A stretch of DNA of 64,000 nucleotides, from positions 310,001 through 374,000 of the forward strand of contig CAVUNL010000031.1 in NCBI GenBank assembly GCA_963742795.1. Direction: 5' to 3'. The notes beneath the pieces are model-generated. The model saw only the letters and a list, made by a program, of their open reading frames with translations, did no database searches and had not been told where the DNA came from. The DNA comes from Palsa-504 sp963742795. GTDB lineage: Bacteria > Actinomycetota > Actinomycetes > Streptosporangiales > Streptosporangiaceae. The translations under genes and the position numbers were made by a program. Below are positions 16,788 through 24,415 of this stretch, in pieces (the stretch's first letter is position 1; the number at the start of each line of letters is the position of its first letter).

Positions 16788-18371
16788 ATGACGAGCAGCA
16801 CGCAAGCCAACTCGACCCCCAAGGTGGCGGTCAACGACATCGGGTCCGAGGAGGCATTCCTCGCCGCGATCGACGAAACCATCAAGTATTTCAACGACGG
16901 TGACATCGTCGAAGGAACAGTCGTAAAGGTCGACCGAGACGAGGTATTGCTCGATATCGGCTACAAGACAGAAGGCGTGATTCCCTCCCGCGAACTGTCG
17001 ATCAAGCACGATGTCGACCCGCACGACGTAGTCAAGACCGGCGAGCACATCGAGGCCCTCGTCCTCCAGAAGGAGGACAAGGAGGGCCGCCTGATCCTGT
17101 CCAAGAAGCGGGCCCAGTACGAGCGGGCCTGGGGCACGATCGAAAAGATCAAGGATGAGGACGGCGTGGTCACCGGCACGGTGATCGAGGTCGTCAAGGG
17201 CGGCCTGATCCTGGACATCGGGCTGCGCGGCTTCCTGCCCGCCTCCCTGGTGGAGATGCGCCGTGTCCGCGACCTGCAGCCGTACGTCGGCCGCGAGATC
17301 GAGGCCAAGATCATCGAGCTGGACAAGAACCGCAACAACGTGGTGCTGTCCCGCCGGGCGTGGCTGGAGCAGACCCAGTCCGAGGTCCGCCACACCTTCC
17401 TCAACACCTTGTCCAAGGGCCAGATCCGCAAGGGCGTGGTCTCCTCGATCGTCAACTTCGGCGCGTTCGTCGACCTCGGCGGCGTGGACGGCCTGGTGCA
17501 CGTGTCCGAGCTGTCCTGGAAGCACATCGACCACCCGGGTGAGGTTGTCGAGGTGGGCCAGGAGGTCACCGTCGAGGTGCTCGACGTGGACATGGACCGG
17601 GAGCGGGTCTCGCTCTCGCTCAAGTCCACTCAGGAAGACCCGTGGCAGCAGTTCGCCCGTACCCACCAGATCGGCCAGGTCGTGCCGGGCCGGGTGACCA
17701 AGCTGGTGCCGTTCGGCGCGTTCGTCCGCGTCGAGGAGGGCATCGAGGGCCTGGTCCACATCTCCGAGCTCGCCGACCGGCACGTGGAGATTCCCGAGCA
17801 AGTCGTGCAGGTGGGCGACGAGATCTTCGTCAAGATCATCGACATCGACCTGGACCGGCGCCGGATCAGCCTGTCGCTCAAGCAGGCCAACGAGGGCACC
17901 GTCGGCGAGACCGTCGGCGACGACTTCGACCCGACCCTGTACGGCATGCCGGCGTCCTACGACGAGCAGGGCAACTACGAGTACCCCGAAGGCTTCGACC
18001 CGGAGACGGGCGAATGGCTGCCGGGCTACGAGAAGCAGCGCGAGGAGTGGGAGCACCAGTACGCCGAGGCCCGGGCCCGGTTCGAGGCGCACCGGCGGCA
18101 GGTGGAGGAATCCCGCAAGGCCGACGAGGAGGAAGCGGCCACCCTGTCCGACGAGTCCGACGAGGACGGCGCGGCGCCTTCAGCCGCCAACGGCGGGCCC
18201 GCTGCCCCGCGCGCCGGCCGCGGTCCCCGCTCAGGCGGCACCCGGCAGGGTGCGGGCACGCCGGGCGCGGTCACGTCCAGCTCGTCCCCGGGCGTCGCGG
18301 CGACCGGCACCCTGGCCTCGGACGAGGCCCTGGCCGCCCTCCGCGAGAAGCTCTCCGGCGGCCAGTCCTGA
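16788..18371 (+). CDS. rpsA: 30S ribosomal protein S1
   Basis: 527 residues from ATG 16788, with CCGGAG at 16771-16776. Four S1 RNA-binding repeats are seen at about residues 38-105, 122-190, 210-280 and 295-365 (for example GDIVEGTVVKVDRDEVLLDIGYK, GQIRKGVVSSIVNFGAFVDLGG, GQVVPGRVTKLVPFGAFVRVEEG). Four rather than six repeats is normal for actinobacteria. The acidic C-terminal tail is rich in Glu, Ala and Gly and low in complexity. S1 brings structured mRNAs to the 30S subunit. The upstream gap of 260 bases holds a promoter and a structured leader; a strong hairpin terminator follows. Confidence 0.97.
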   Translation: MTSSTQANSTPKVAVNDIGSEEAFLAAIDETIKYFNDGDIVEGTVVKVDRDEVLLDIGYKTEGVIPSRELSIKHDVDPHDVVKTGEHIEALVLQKEDKEGRLILSKKRAQYERAWGTIEKIKDEDGVVTGTVIEVVKGGLILDIGLRGFLPASLVEMRRVRDLQPYVGREIEAKIIELDKNRNNVVLSRRAWLEQTQSEVRHTFLNTLSKGQIRKGVVSSIVNFGAFVDLGGVDGLVHVSELSWKHIDHPGEVVEVGQEVTVEVLDVDMDRERVSLSLKSTQEDPWQQFARTHQIGQVVPGRVTKLVPFGAFVRVEEGIEGLVHISELADRHVEIPEQVVQVGDEIFVKIIDIDLDRRRISLSLKQANEGTVGETVGDDFDPTLYGMPASYDEQGNYEYPEGFDPETGEWLPGYEKQREEWEHQYAEARARFEAHRRQVEESRKADEEEAATLSDESDEDGAAPSAANGGPAAPRAGRGPRSGGTRQGAGTPGAVTSSSSPGVAATGTLASDEALAALREKLSGGQS

Positions 18372-18383
18372 CCCAGCACGACA

Positions 18384-18416
18384 AAACGGCACCCACCCCG
18401 GTGGGTGCCGTTTTTG
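18384..18416 (+). terminator. Rho-independent terminator after rpsA
   Basis: CGGCACCCAC (18388-18397) pairs with GTGGGTGCCG (18402-18411) around a four-base loop, extended by AAAA/TTTT on both sides and followed by a T run. It is the only textbook intrinsic terminator I found in the window and would also work on the opposite strand. Confidence 0.92.
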
Positions 18417-18524
18417 CTTACTGAACAACCCGACCTGGTGCTGGCCACGTACAGCGGCGTCACGTGCGGCGGCCTCAGCTCGGCCCGCGGTGAGCTCTAG
18501 CCGCGGCTCCCCTACGCTGGTGCC

Positions 18525-19160
18525 GTGACGGGACAGCGGAGCCGGGTGCTGCGAGCCGGACTGACCGGCGGCATCGGGTCCGGTAAGAGCGAGGTGTCCC
18601 GGCGGCTGGCCGCCCACGGGGCCGTGATCATCGACGCAGACGTCGCCGCCCGGGCCGTGGTCGCGCCCGGCACGCCGGGACTGGCGCGGGTTGCCGAGGC
18701 CTTCGGCGCCGGCCTGCTCGGCCCGGACGGCGCCCTGGACCGGGAGCGGCTCGGCGCGATCGTGTTCGCTGACCCCGCCTCGCGCTCGACCCTGAACGCC
18801 ATCGTCCACCCCCTGGTCGGACAGTGGATGCGAGTCGCCGACCAGGCCGCCGTGGATACCGCCGACGGCGACCTGATCATCGTGCACGACGTGCCGCTGC
18901 TGGCCGAGAACCGCCGGGCCGCTAACTTCGACCTGGTCATTGTCGTCGACGTCCCCCCTGAGCTCCAGCTCGAGCGGCTGGTCACCCAGCGCGGCGTGAC
19001 CCCCGATCAGGCGCGGGCCCGGATGGCCGCCCAGGCCAGTCGTGAACAGCGCCTCGCCGTGGCCGACCTGGTGATCGACAACTCCGGCTCGCTGGCGGAC
19101 CTGGACCGCCGCGTCGCCGAGGTCTGGGCCGACCTCCAGCTCCGGGTCGCCGTCCCGTAA
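18525..19160 (+). CDS. coaE: Dephospho-CoA kinase
   Basis: 211 residues from GTG 18525; TACGCT at 18513-18518 suggests a leaderless transcript. The P-loop GLTGGIGSGKSEVSRR is at residues 13-28, followed by IDADVAARAVVAPGTPGL and the lid/base-binding region (VHDVPLLAENRRAANFDLVIVVD). It phosphorylates the 3'-hydroxyl of dephospho-CoA, the last step of CoA synthesis. It has its usual actinobacterial place after rpsA. The mycobacterial version carries an extra C-terminal GrpB-type domain that is absent here. Confidence 0.95.
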   Translation: MTGQRSRVLRAGLTGGIGSGKSEVSRRLAAHGAVIIDADVAARAVVAPGTPGLARVAEAFGAGLLGPDGALDRERLGAIVFADPASRSTLNAIVHPLVGQWMRVADQAAVDTADGDLIIVHDVPLLAENRRAANFDLVIVVDVPPELQLERLVTQRGVTPDQARARMAAQASREQRLAVADLVIDNSGSLADLDRRVAEVWADLQLRVAVP

Positions 19161-19206
19161 CCGGGGTCGCCTCGCCGCGTCCCGCCGCCGGCGCGCTCTG
19201 ATACCG

Positions 19207-19242
19207 TATCGGTTCCCGATAGATCGGTAACCGATATAGAAT
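19207..19242 (+). promoter_or_regulatory. Two palindromic operators over the padR promoter
   Basis: TATCGGTTCCCGATA (19207-19221, 6-bp arms) and ATCGGTAACCGAT (19223-19235, 6-bp arms) lie back to back directly before the PadR gene. They overlap a possible -10 (TAGAAT, 19237-19242) seven bases from the GTG start. Autoregulation by the PadR product is the simplest reading. Confidence 0.6.
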
Positions 19243-19248
19243 AGACCC

Positions 19249-19605
19249 GTGCCCAGTCGAAGAACTGCCAGCGAACCGGAACCGGCGCTAACCGGGTCCG
19301 GGCGGTACGCCCGCGCGGCCACGCTCATCCTGGCCAGCCTGGCCGACGGCGTCAAGCATGGCTACGCCCTGACCAAGGACATCGAGTCCTTCTCCGGCGC
19401 GCGGCTACCCCCCGGCACGCTGTACGAGGCACTTGCCCGCCTCCAGGCGCAGGGCCTGATCGAGCCGGTCGAGAGTCACGACCGGCGCCGTCCCTACCGG
19501 CTCACGGCCGTGGGAGCGCAGATGCTGCGGGCTCACCTCGACGCCCAGCGCCAGGTCGCCGACGTGGGACTGCGCCGCCTGGACAGCAGCTGGGGGATCG
19601 CGTGA
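19249..19605 (+). CDS. PadR-family transcriptional regulator
   Basis: 118 residues from GTG 19249. The winged-helix core is clear: ATLILASLADGVKHGYALTKDIESFSG, then LPPGTLYEALARLQAQGLIEPV and the wing DRRRPYRLTAVGAQML. The C-terminal dimerisation helix is short (PadR-s2 type). PadR proteins repress small operons, often exporters, and release DNA when a ligand binds. Two palindromes lie just upstream. The stop overlaps the GTG of the membrane protein gene by four bases, so the regulator and its presumptive target are cotranslated. Confidence 0.9.
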   Translation: MPSRRTASEPEPALTGSGRYARAATLILASLADGVKHGYALTKDIESFSGARLPPGTLYEALARLQAQGLIEPVESHDRRRPYRLTAVGAQMLRAHLDAQRQVADVGLRRLDSSWGIA

Positions 19606-20600
19606 GGCCGCCAGAAGCACAAGCAGCGGCGCGGCACGCTTTCCGGCTGCTGCGCTGGTACCCGAAGGCGTGGCGGTCGCGCTATGGCGAGGAGTTCGTG
19701 GAGCTGCTGATCGCGGATTTCGCCGAACGACCGCGATCGCGCGCCCGCACCGCGGATGTGGTGCGGGGCGGGATCGTGGCCCGGCTCGCGGCGGTCGGGC
19801 TCTGCGGATTCACGCTCAAGGCTTCCGCCCAGGTGCCCGCCAGCCTGACCGCCCTCGGCTGTTGCGCGGCGATCTTCCTGAGCTTCGGCGCAGCCTTGTG
19901 GTCACAGCTCACCATCGGCTGGCAGTGGTCCGCGCCGGATAGCGCGGCCACCACCGCGGCCATGGTGGTGATGTCAGTGGCCATGCTGGCCTTCGGTGTC
20001 CTGGCCCTGGCCGCCGCGGCGCCTGTCCTGTGGAGCGCCGGTTCGCGCATCGCGTGCGGCAGGCGTCATAGCCTGCTCGGTCCGACGGCGCTGGTCGTGG
20101 GCTGCGCGGTGATCATGTTCGTCGGCGGCAGGCATTTCGGGAACGGCTGGCCGGGCACCGGGGGCCACCCGTGGGCGCGGCAGGGTCTGGTGCCCGGCGG
20201 GGTGGCGGCCTTCGCCTGGGCGTCGACGCTGTCCGTGTCCTCCTACTGGGCCCATCCCGGCGAACTGGCCGGCTTTCCCGCCGCCGAGCTCGCCTGGATG
20301 GCGCTGAGCCCGCTGGCCATGGCCGGACTGGCGGGCGGGTCGGCCGCGCTGACTCGCCGGACTGAGCTATCGGCGCGCGTCCTGGCGTTCGAGGCCCGGC
20401 TTGGCGCCGCGGCGTGCGCCGTCATGGCGGTCTTCCTCGGCGGGTGCGGCACCTGGATCATCGACGGAGAGCCGGGACCGGGCAATCTGTTCCGCCCCGG
20501 GGTGATTGACGCGGCCGGGGCGGTCGTGATGACGATCGCGTTCGTGGCGGCGCGGCAGGCCGCCCGGACCGCCCGGCTGGGGACGGTCCGGGCGCGATGA
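19602..20600 (+). CDS. Integral membrane protein cotranscribed with PadR
   Basis: 332 residues, GTG 19602 overlapping the PadR stop. The N-terminus (HAFRLLRWYPKAWRSRYGEEFVELL) is a motif seen at the start of many actinobacterial membrane proteins that follow PadR genes. About seven hydrophobic segments follow between residues 60 and 325. There is no ATP-binding or known transport motif, so no substrate can be given. The pairing suggests a ligand-inducible membrane function controlled by its own repressor. Confidence 0.8.
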   Translation: MRPPEAQAAARHAFRLLRWYPKAWRSRYGEEFVELLIADFAERPRSRARTADVVRGGIVARLAAVGLCGFTLKASAQVPASLTALGCCAAIFLSFGAALWSQLTIGWQWSAPDSAATTAAMVVMSVAMLAFGVLALAAAAPVLWSAGSRIACGRRHSLLGPTALVVGCAVIMFVGGRHFGNGWPGTGGHPWARQGLVPGGVAAFAWASTLSVSSYWAHPGELAGFPAAELAWMALSPLAMAGLAGGSAALTRRTELSARVLAFEARLGAAACAVMAVFLGGCGTWIIDGEPGPGNLFRPGVIDAAGAVVMTIAFVAARQAARTARLGTVRAR

Positions 20601-20628
20601 CCCCCGTCGGGGCCGGGGACGACCAGGC

Positions 20629-21603
20629 ATGACCGCCAGGCGCGAAGGCCCCGGGCGAGGCGGGTCCAGCTGGACCCGGCGCCGGGTACTAACGCTGGCG
20701 CTGGCTCCCGCGGCGGCCCTGGCGGCTGTGGGGGCCACCGGCCTCGAGCTGATCTCCCACGGCATCCTGCCCGGTAAGGCAGTGCTCGACACGCTGGACG
20801 GGGCGTGCTCGGTGCCGAGCCCGGCGCTCATGTTCGCGCCGCCCGGGCCCTCGTCCTCGGGCACGTTCTACTCGGCGGCCCGGCGCCGGACGGTCGGCTA
20901 CACGATCGCCTATCCGCCCCGGCACCGCGCGGGGGACGAGCTGCCGCTGATCGTCATGCTCCACGGCTACGGCGGTAACCACGGCGACGCCCTGGTCGGC
21001 ATGTCCCCCGCGCAGGCCGTGGCGCTCCAGGTGGACGGCAGGCCGATCGCTCCGATGGCGATGGTCACCGTGGACGGCGGCGACGGGTACTGGAACCCGC
21101 ATCCGGGCGACGACCCGATGGCGATGGTGATCGGTGAGCTGATCCCGCGCTGCCGGCGCCTCGGCCTGGGACGCCCGCCCCGGCGGATCGCGATGATGGG
21201 CATCTCGATGGGCGGCTACGGCGCCCTGCTGCTCGCCGAGAAGTATCCGCACCTCATCGCCGCGGCGGCCGCGATCAGCCCGGCCATCTGGACCAGCTAC
21301 GCCCAGGCGCAATCCGCTAACCCTGGCGCGTACGCTTCGGCGGCCGCCTTCGCGGCCAACGACGCGGTCACGCACGCCCCGGCGCTGGCTCGCGTCCCGG
21401 TCCGGGTCGCGACCGGCTATGACGACCCGTTCTATCCGGGCGTGCAGGCGCTTACCCGAGCTCTCCCACCCGGAGCCGTGGTGGAGCTGGCCAAGGGCTG
21501 CCACACCGGCGCGTTCTTCGCCGAGCAGCAACCGCCGTCGCTGGCCTTCCTCGCCCGCCATCTGGCGAGCTTAACCGCGCGGTTCATCATGGCCCACGTT
21601 TAA
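20629..21603 (+). CDS. Secreted esterase-type alpha/beta hydrolase
   Basis: 324 residues from ATG 20629. The N-terminus has a TAT-like signal (TRRRVLTLALAPAAALAAVGA). The hydrolase region resembles the esterase D/antigen 85 superfamily: IVMLHGYGGN as oxyanion region, GISMGGYGA with nucleophile Ser193, GYDDPFYPG with the probable acidic residue, and KGCHTGAFF with the catalytic His. It would act outside the membrane on an ester; the natural substrate is not evident. It overlaps the convergent cyclase gene by 33 bases at its 3' end. Confidence 0.85.
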   Translation: MTARREGPGRGGSSWTRRRVLTLALAPAAALAAVGATGLELISHGILPGKAVLDTLDGACSVPSPALMFAPPGPSSSGTFYSAARRRTVGYTIAYPPRHRAGDELPLIVMLHGYGGNHGDALVGMSPAQAVALQVDGRPIAPMAMVTVDGGDGYWNPHPGDDPMAMVIGELIPRCRRLGLGRPPRRIAMMGISMGGYGALLLAEKYPHLIAAAAAISPAIWTSYAQAQSANPGAYASAAAFAANDAVTHAPALARVPVRVATGYDDPFYPGVQALTRALPPGAVVELAKGCHTGAFFAEQQPPSLAFLARHLASLTARFIMAHV

Positions 21604-23118
21604 CCTGACCGGTGCTCCGGGTCCGGCCGCGCGGGCGTGCAAGCCGGTCACGGTCGGCCGGCTCGTTCCGAACCCCGTCACCGCGAACAGCGACCATTCG
21701 TCGGACGGCCCGTTCAGCGCGTGGCTGCCCCGTTCGGCGAACATGATGCCTGATCCGGTTACCAGATCCTTGACCGTCCGCGAGACCAGGATCTCCGCGG
21801 GCCGCGCGAGCGCCGCGACCCGGTCGGTGATCTGCACCGAAGCACCGGCGATGTCCTCGCCGACCAGGTCCACCTCGCCGGTATGGATCCCGGCCCGGAT
21901 CTGGATCCCCGCCGCGGCCGCTCCCTCGCGGACCGCGGCCGCGCACCGGATCGCCTGCCCGGGCGCGTCGAAGGTGGCCAGGATGCCGTCCGCCGCAGTC
22001 CTGATCAGCCGCCCCCGGTGCCCCCGGACCAGCCCGCCCACCTGGCCATCGTCGACCACGTCCGCCCGCTTGGTCCGCAGGATCGTCGCCAGCACGCGAT
22101 CGGGGTCGCCAGGCTGCGCCGTGGCGGCCAGGAAGCCGGCGATCTCGGCGCACAGCGTATCGTTGTCTCCGCTCGCGGCGAAGCGCAGCGAGTGATCACC
22201 CGCCTGCTCGAGATAGCGGGCGCCGGCGATGTGGGCCGCCAGGTAACGGCCGTGACAGGGCGGCGTGATGCGGTCGGACAGCCGCTGGATGACCAGCGTC
22301 GGCACGTGGACAGCGGGCAGCACCGTACGGATGTCGATGTCATGGATCATCCGGATCATCCGCAGGAACCCGCTGGGGCTGATCGCCATCCGCTCGAACC
22401 GGCCGAACCGCTGCCGAGCGGCCGCCGAGTCCGCCCGGCTCTGCAGGTACCACTCGATGCTCGCGCCTTGTCCCCAGCGATGCGCGGCGATCTCCTGCAG
22501 CCCGTCGTACATCTCCTGCGCGCCCTGCCCGCACGGGTACCCGGGGGCCGGGAACCAGCGGGCCGACGCCGATCCGAGGATCAGCGCAGTGACGCGTCCC
22601 GGGTAGGTGGCCGCGAACAGGATGCTCATCGGCGCGCCCTCCGAGTAGCCGAACAGCACCGCCTGGCAGGAGCCGGCCGCCCGCATCACCGCGCGGACGT
22701 CCTCCATCCGCTCCTCGAGCGACATGTCGCTCGGGGCAGGATCAGACAGCCCGGTGTCACGCTTGTCGAACAGGATCAGCCGGCCCAGGCGGGACAGCCG
22801 GCGGAAGAAGCCGGACGTCTCCTCGTCTTCCCAGAGCAGCTCGAGGTGGCTCATCAGGCCGGGTACGAAGATGATGTCCCGTTCACCCTCGCCGAGCACC
22901 TGGTAGGCGATGTGGATGCCGTCCGCCGTCGGGGCGTACCGGGTCTGCGGGACCGCATCGGGACCACCGCCCTCCTGATGCGCGGCTGGGCCGTCCAGCG
23001 CGGGATCCTGGCGCAGGATGCGCGCGTGCAGTGCGCGTAGCCCCGGGCCGGGCTCGATCCCGGCGCGGTAAGTCAACGGTAAGCCTGCCGTAGGCCGCCC
23101 GGAACCCGTACCGGTCAC
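21571..23118 (-). CDS. Alpha/beta hydrolase fused to a class III adenylate/guanylate cyclase domain
   Basis: About 515 residues if GTG 23118 is the start; no ribosome site supports it and the true start is uncertain. The N-terminal 40 residues contain AGIEPGPGLRALHARILRQDPALD, the typical end of a BTAD domain from SARP-type regulators, so the front of an older, longer gene seems lost. An alpha/beta hydrolase follows (IIFVPGLMSHLELLW, FDKRDTGLSDP, LFGYSEGAPMS nucleophile, GDHSL). The C-terminal third matches a class III cyclase (GILATFDAPGQAIRCAAAVREG, IRAGIHTGEVDLVGEDIAGASVQITDRVAALA). The first metal-binding Asp position is not obvious, so the cyclase may be regulatory only. Divergent from the monooxygenase gene. 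Confidence 0.75.
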   Translation of the reverse strand: MTGTGSGRPTAGLPLTYRAGIEPGPGLRALHARILRQDPALDGPAAHQEGGGPDAVPQTRYAPTADGIHIAYQVLGEGERDIIFVPGLMSHLELLWEDEETSGFFRRLSRLGRLILFDKRDTGLSDPAPSDMSLEERMEDVRAVMRAAGSCQAVLFGYSEGAPMSILFAATYPGRVTALILGSASARWFPAPGYPCGQGAQEMYDGLQEIAAHRWGQGASIEWYLQSRADSAAARQRFGRFERMAISPSGFLRMIRMIHDIDIRTVLPAVHVPTLVIQRLSDRITPPCHGRYLAAHIAGARYLEQAGDHSLRFAASGDNDTLCAEIAGFLAATAQPGDPDRVLATILRTKRADVVDDGQVGGLVRGHRGRLIRTAADGILATFDAPGQAIRCAAAVREGAAAAGIQIRAGIHTGEVDLVGEDIAGASVQITDRVAALARPAEILVSRTVKDLVTGSGIMFAERGSHALNGPSDEWSLFAVTGFGTSRPTVTGLHARAAGPGAPVRLNVGHDEPRG

Positions 23119-23166
23119 GATGCAGAGGCGGACCGAGCCTGCCCGGCCGCGACGGGAGGAGACGCC

Positions 23167-24347
23167 ATGTCCGGTACGCCACCGGTCGTGATCATCGGAG
23201 CCGGGGTGGGCGGGCTGACGCTGGCCCTGCTGCTGCGCCAGCGCGGCATCGCCGCCGAGGTCCTGGAGCAGTCCACCGAGCTGCGGGAGGTCGGCGCGGC
23301 TGTCTCCCTGGCCGCCAACGCGACCCGCGTGCTGGCGCACCTGGGCCTGGGTGAGCCCCTGGCCCAGGTGTCGACCGAGCCCACCGCGCTCATCCACCGC
23401 GACGGCCGCGACGGTCACCGGATCGCGGTCACGCCTGGCCCGCAGTGGTACCGGGACACGTTCGGCGCGCCGTTCCATGCCCTGCACCGGGCGGCCCTGC
23501 AGCGGGTCCTCGCCGACGCGTTCGGGCCCGACCACCTGCACCTGGACTGCCGCGTCGAATCCCTGGAGGAACGCGGTCAGGGGATGCGGGTGCGCTGCTC
23601 GTCGGGCGTCGCCTTCAAGGCCGGCCTGGTGGTGGGCGCAGACGGCGTGCACTCGCTGGTCCGGCACTGGGTGACCGGCGGGGACGAGCCGGTCTACTCG
23701 GGCACGTCCGGGTTCCGCGGCCTGGTCCCGGTCGACCTGCTGCCCCGGCTGCCCGATCCCGGCGCCCTGCAATTCTGGATCGGGCCCGGCGCGCACCTGC
23801 TGCACTACCCAATCGACGGCGGCCGCCTGATCAACTTCTTGGCCGTGATCGACACGCCACGGCACTGGACGGCACCGGCCTGGATGGAGGCCGCCCAAGA
23901 CGGCGCGCACCTCGAGGCGTTCGCTGGCTGGCACCCGGCGGTCACCGAGATGCTCAGCGCCGTGCCGCAGTCGCCGCGCTGGGGCCTGTTCGCCCGGCGG
24001 CCGCTGGCTCGCTGGAGCCGTGGCCCGGCCGTGCTACTGGGCGATGCCGCCCACGCCATGCTCCCGCACCACGGCCAGGGCGCGAACCAGACGATCGAGG
24101 ACGCGGCCGTCCTGGCCGCCGAACTGAACGGCGCCGACGACATCCCGGCCGCGCTTTACCGCTACGCCGGCCGGCGCAGGCCCGGACGCGAAAGGTCCAG
24201 CTCATGTCGTGGGCCGCGTCGGCCGCGCTGCATCTGCCCGACGGCGCGGCCGCCCAGCGCCGCGACGCCTACCTCGCCCGCGTCCCGCAGCACATAGCCT
24301 GGATCCACAGCCACGACGCGCTCGCTCCCGCCCTCGCGCGCTGCTAG
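23167..24347 (+). CDS. FAD-dependent monooxygenase (reading frame broken once near the end)
   Basis: ATG 23167 follows GGGAGGA at 23153-23159. The Rossmann motif VVIIGAGVGGLTLALLLRQRG is at residues 7-27, the GADGVHS motif near 160, and LLGDAAHAMLPHHGQGANQTIEDA near 290-310, all diagnostic of the salicylate hydroxylase/PHBH-type flavoprotein hydroxylases. After YRYAGRRR the frame becomes nonsense, while the expected continuation ARTRKVQLMSWAASAALHLP runs in another frame to a TAG at 24347. Adding one G after 24180 restores about 393 residues. The enzyme uses NAD(P)H and O2 to hydroxylate an aromatic or similar compound; the substrate is unknown. Confidence 0.85.
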
Positions 24348-24415
24348 AACCGGGCCGCCGAGCACACGCGGAATGTCAGACCCCCCGCCTAGAGTTGTGT
24401 TCTTGGAGGTGGGTT

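Noticed and set aside
18384..18416. rpsA-coaE hairpin as an attenuator
   Set aside because: It follows the rpsA stop with a T run and coaE has its own -10 further down; a plain terminator explains it.
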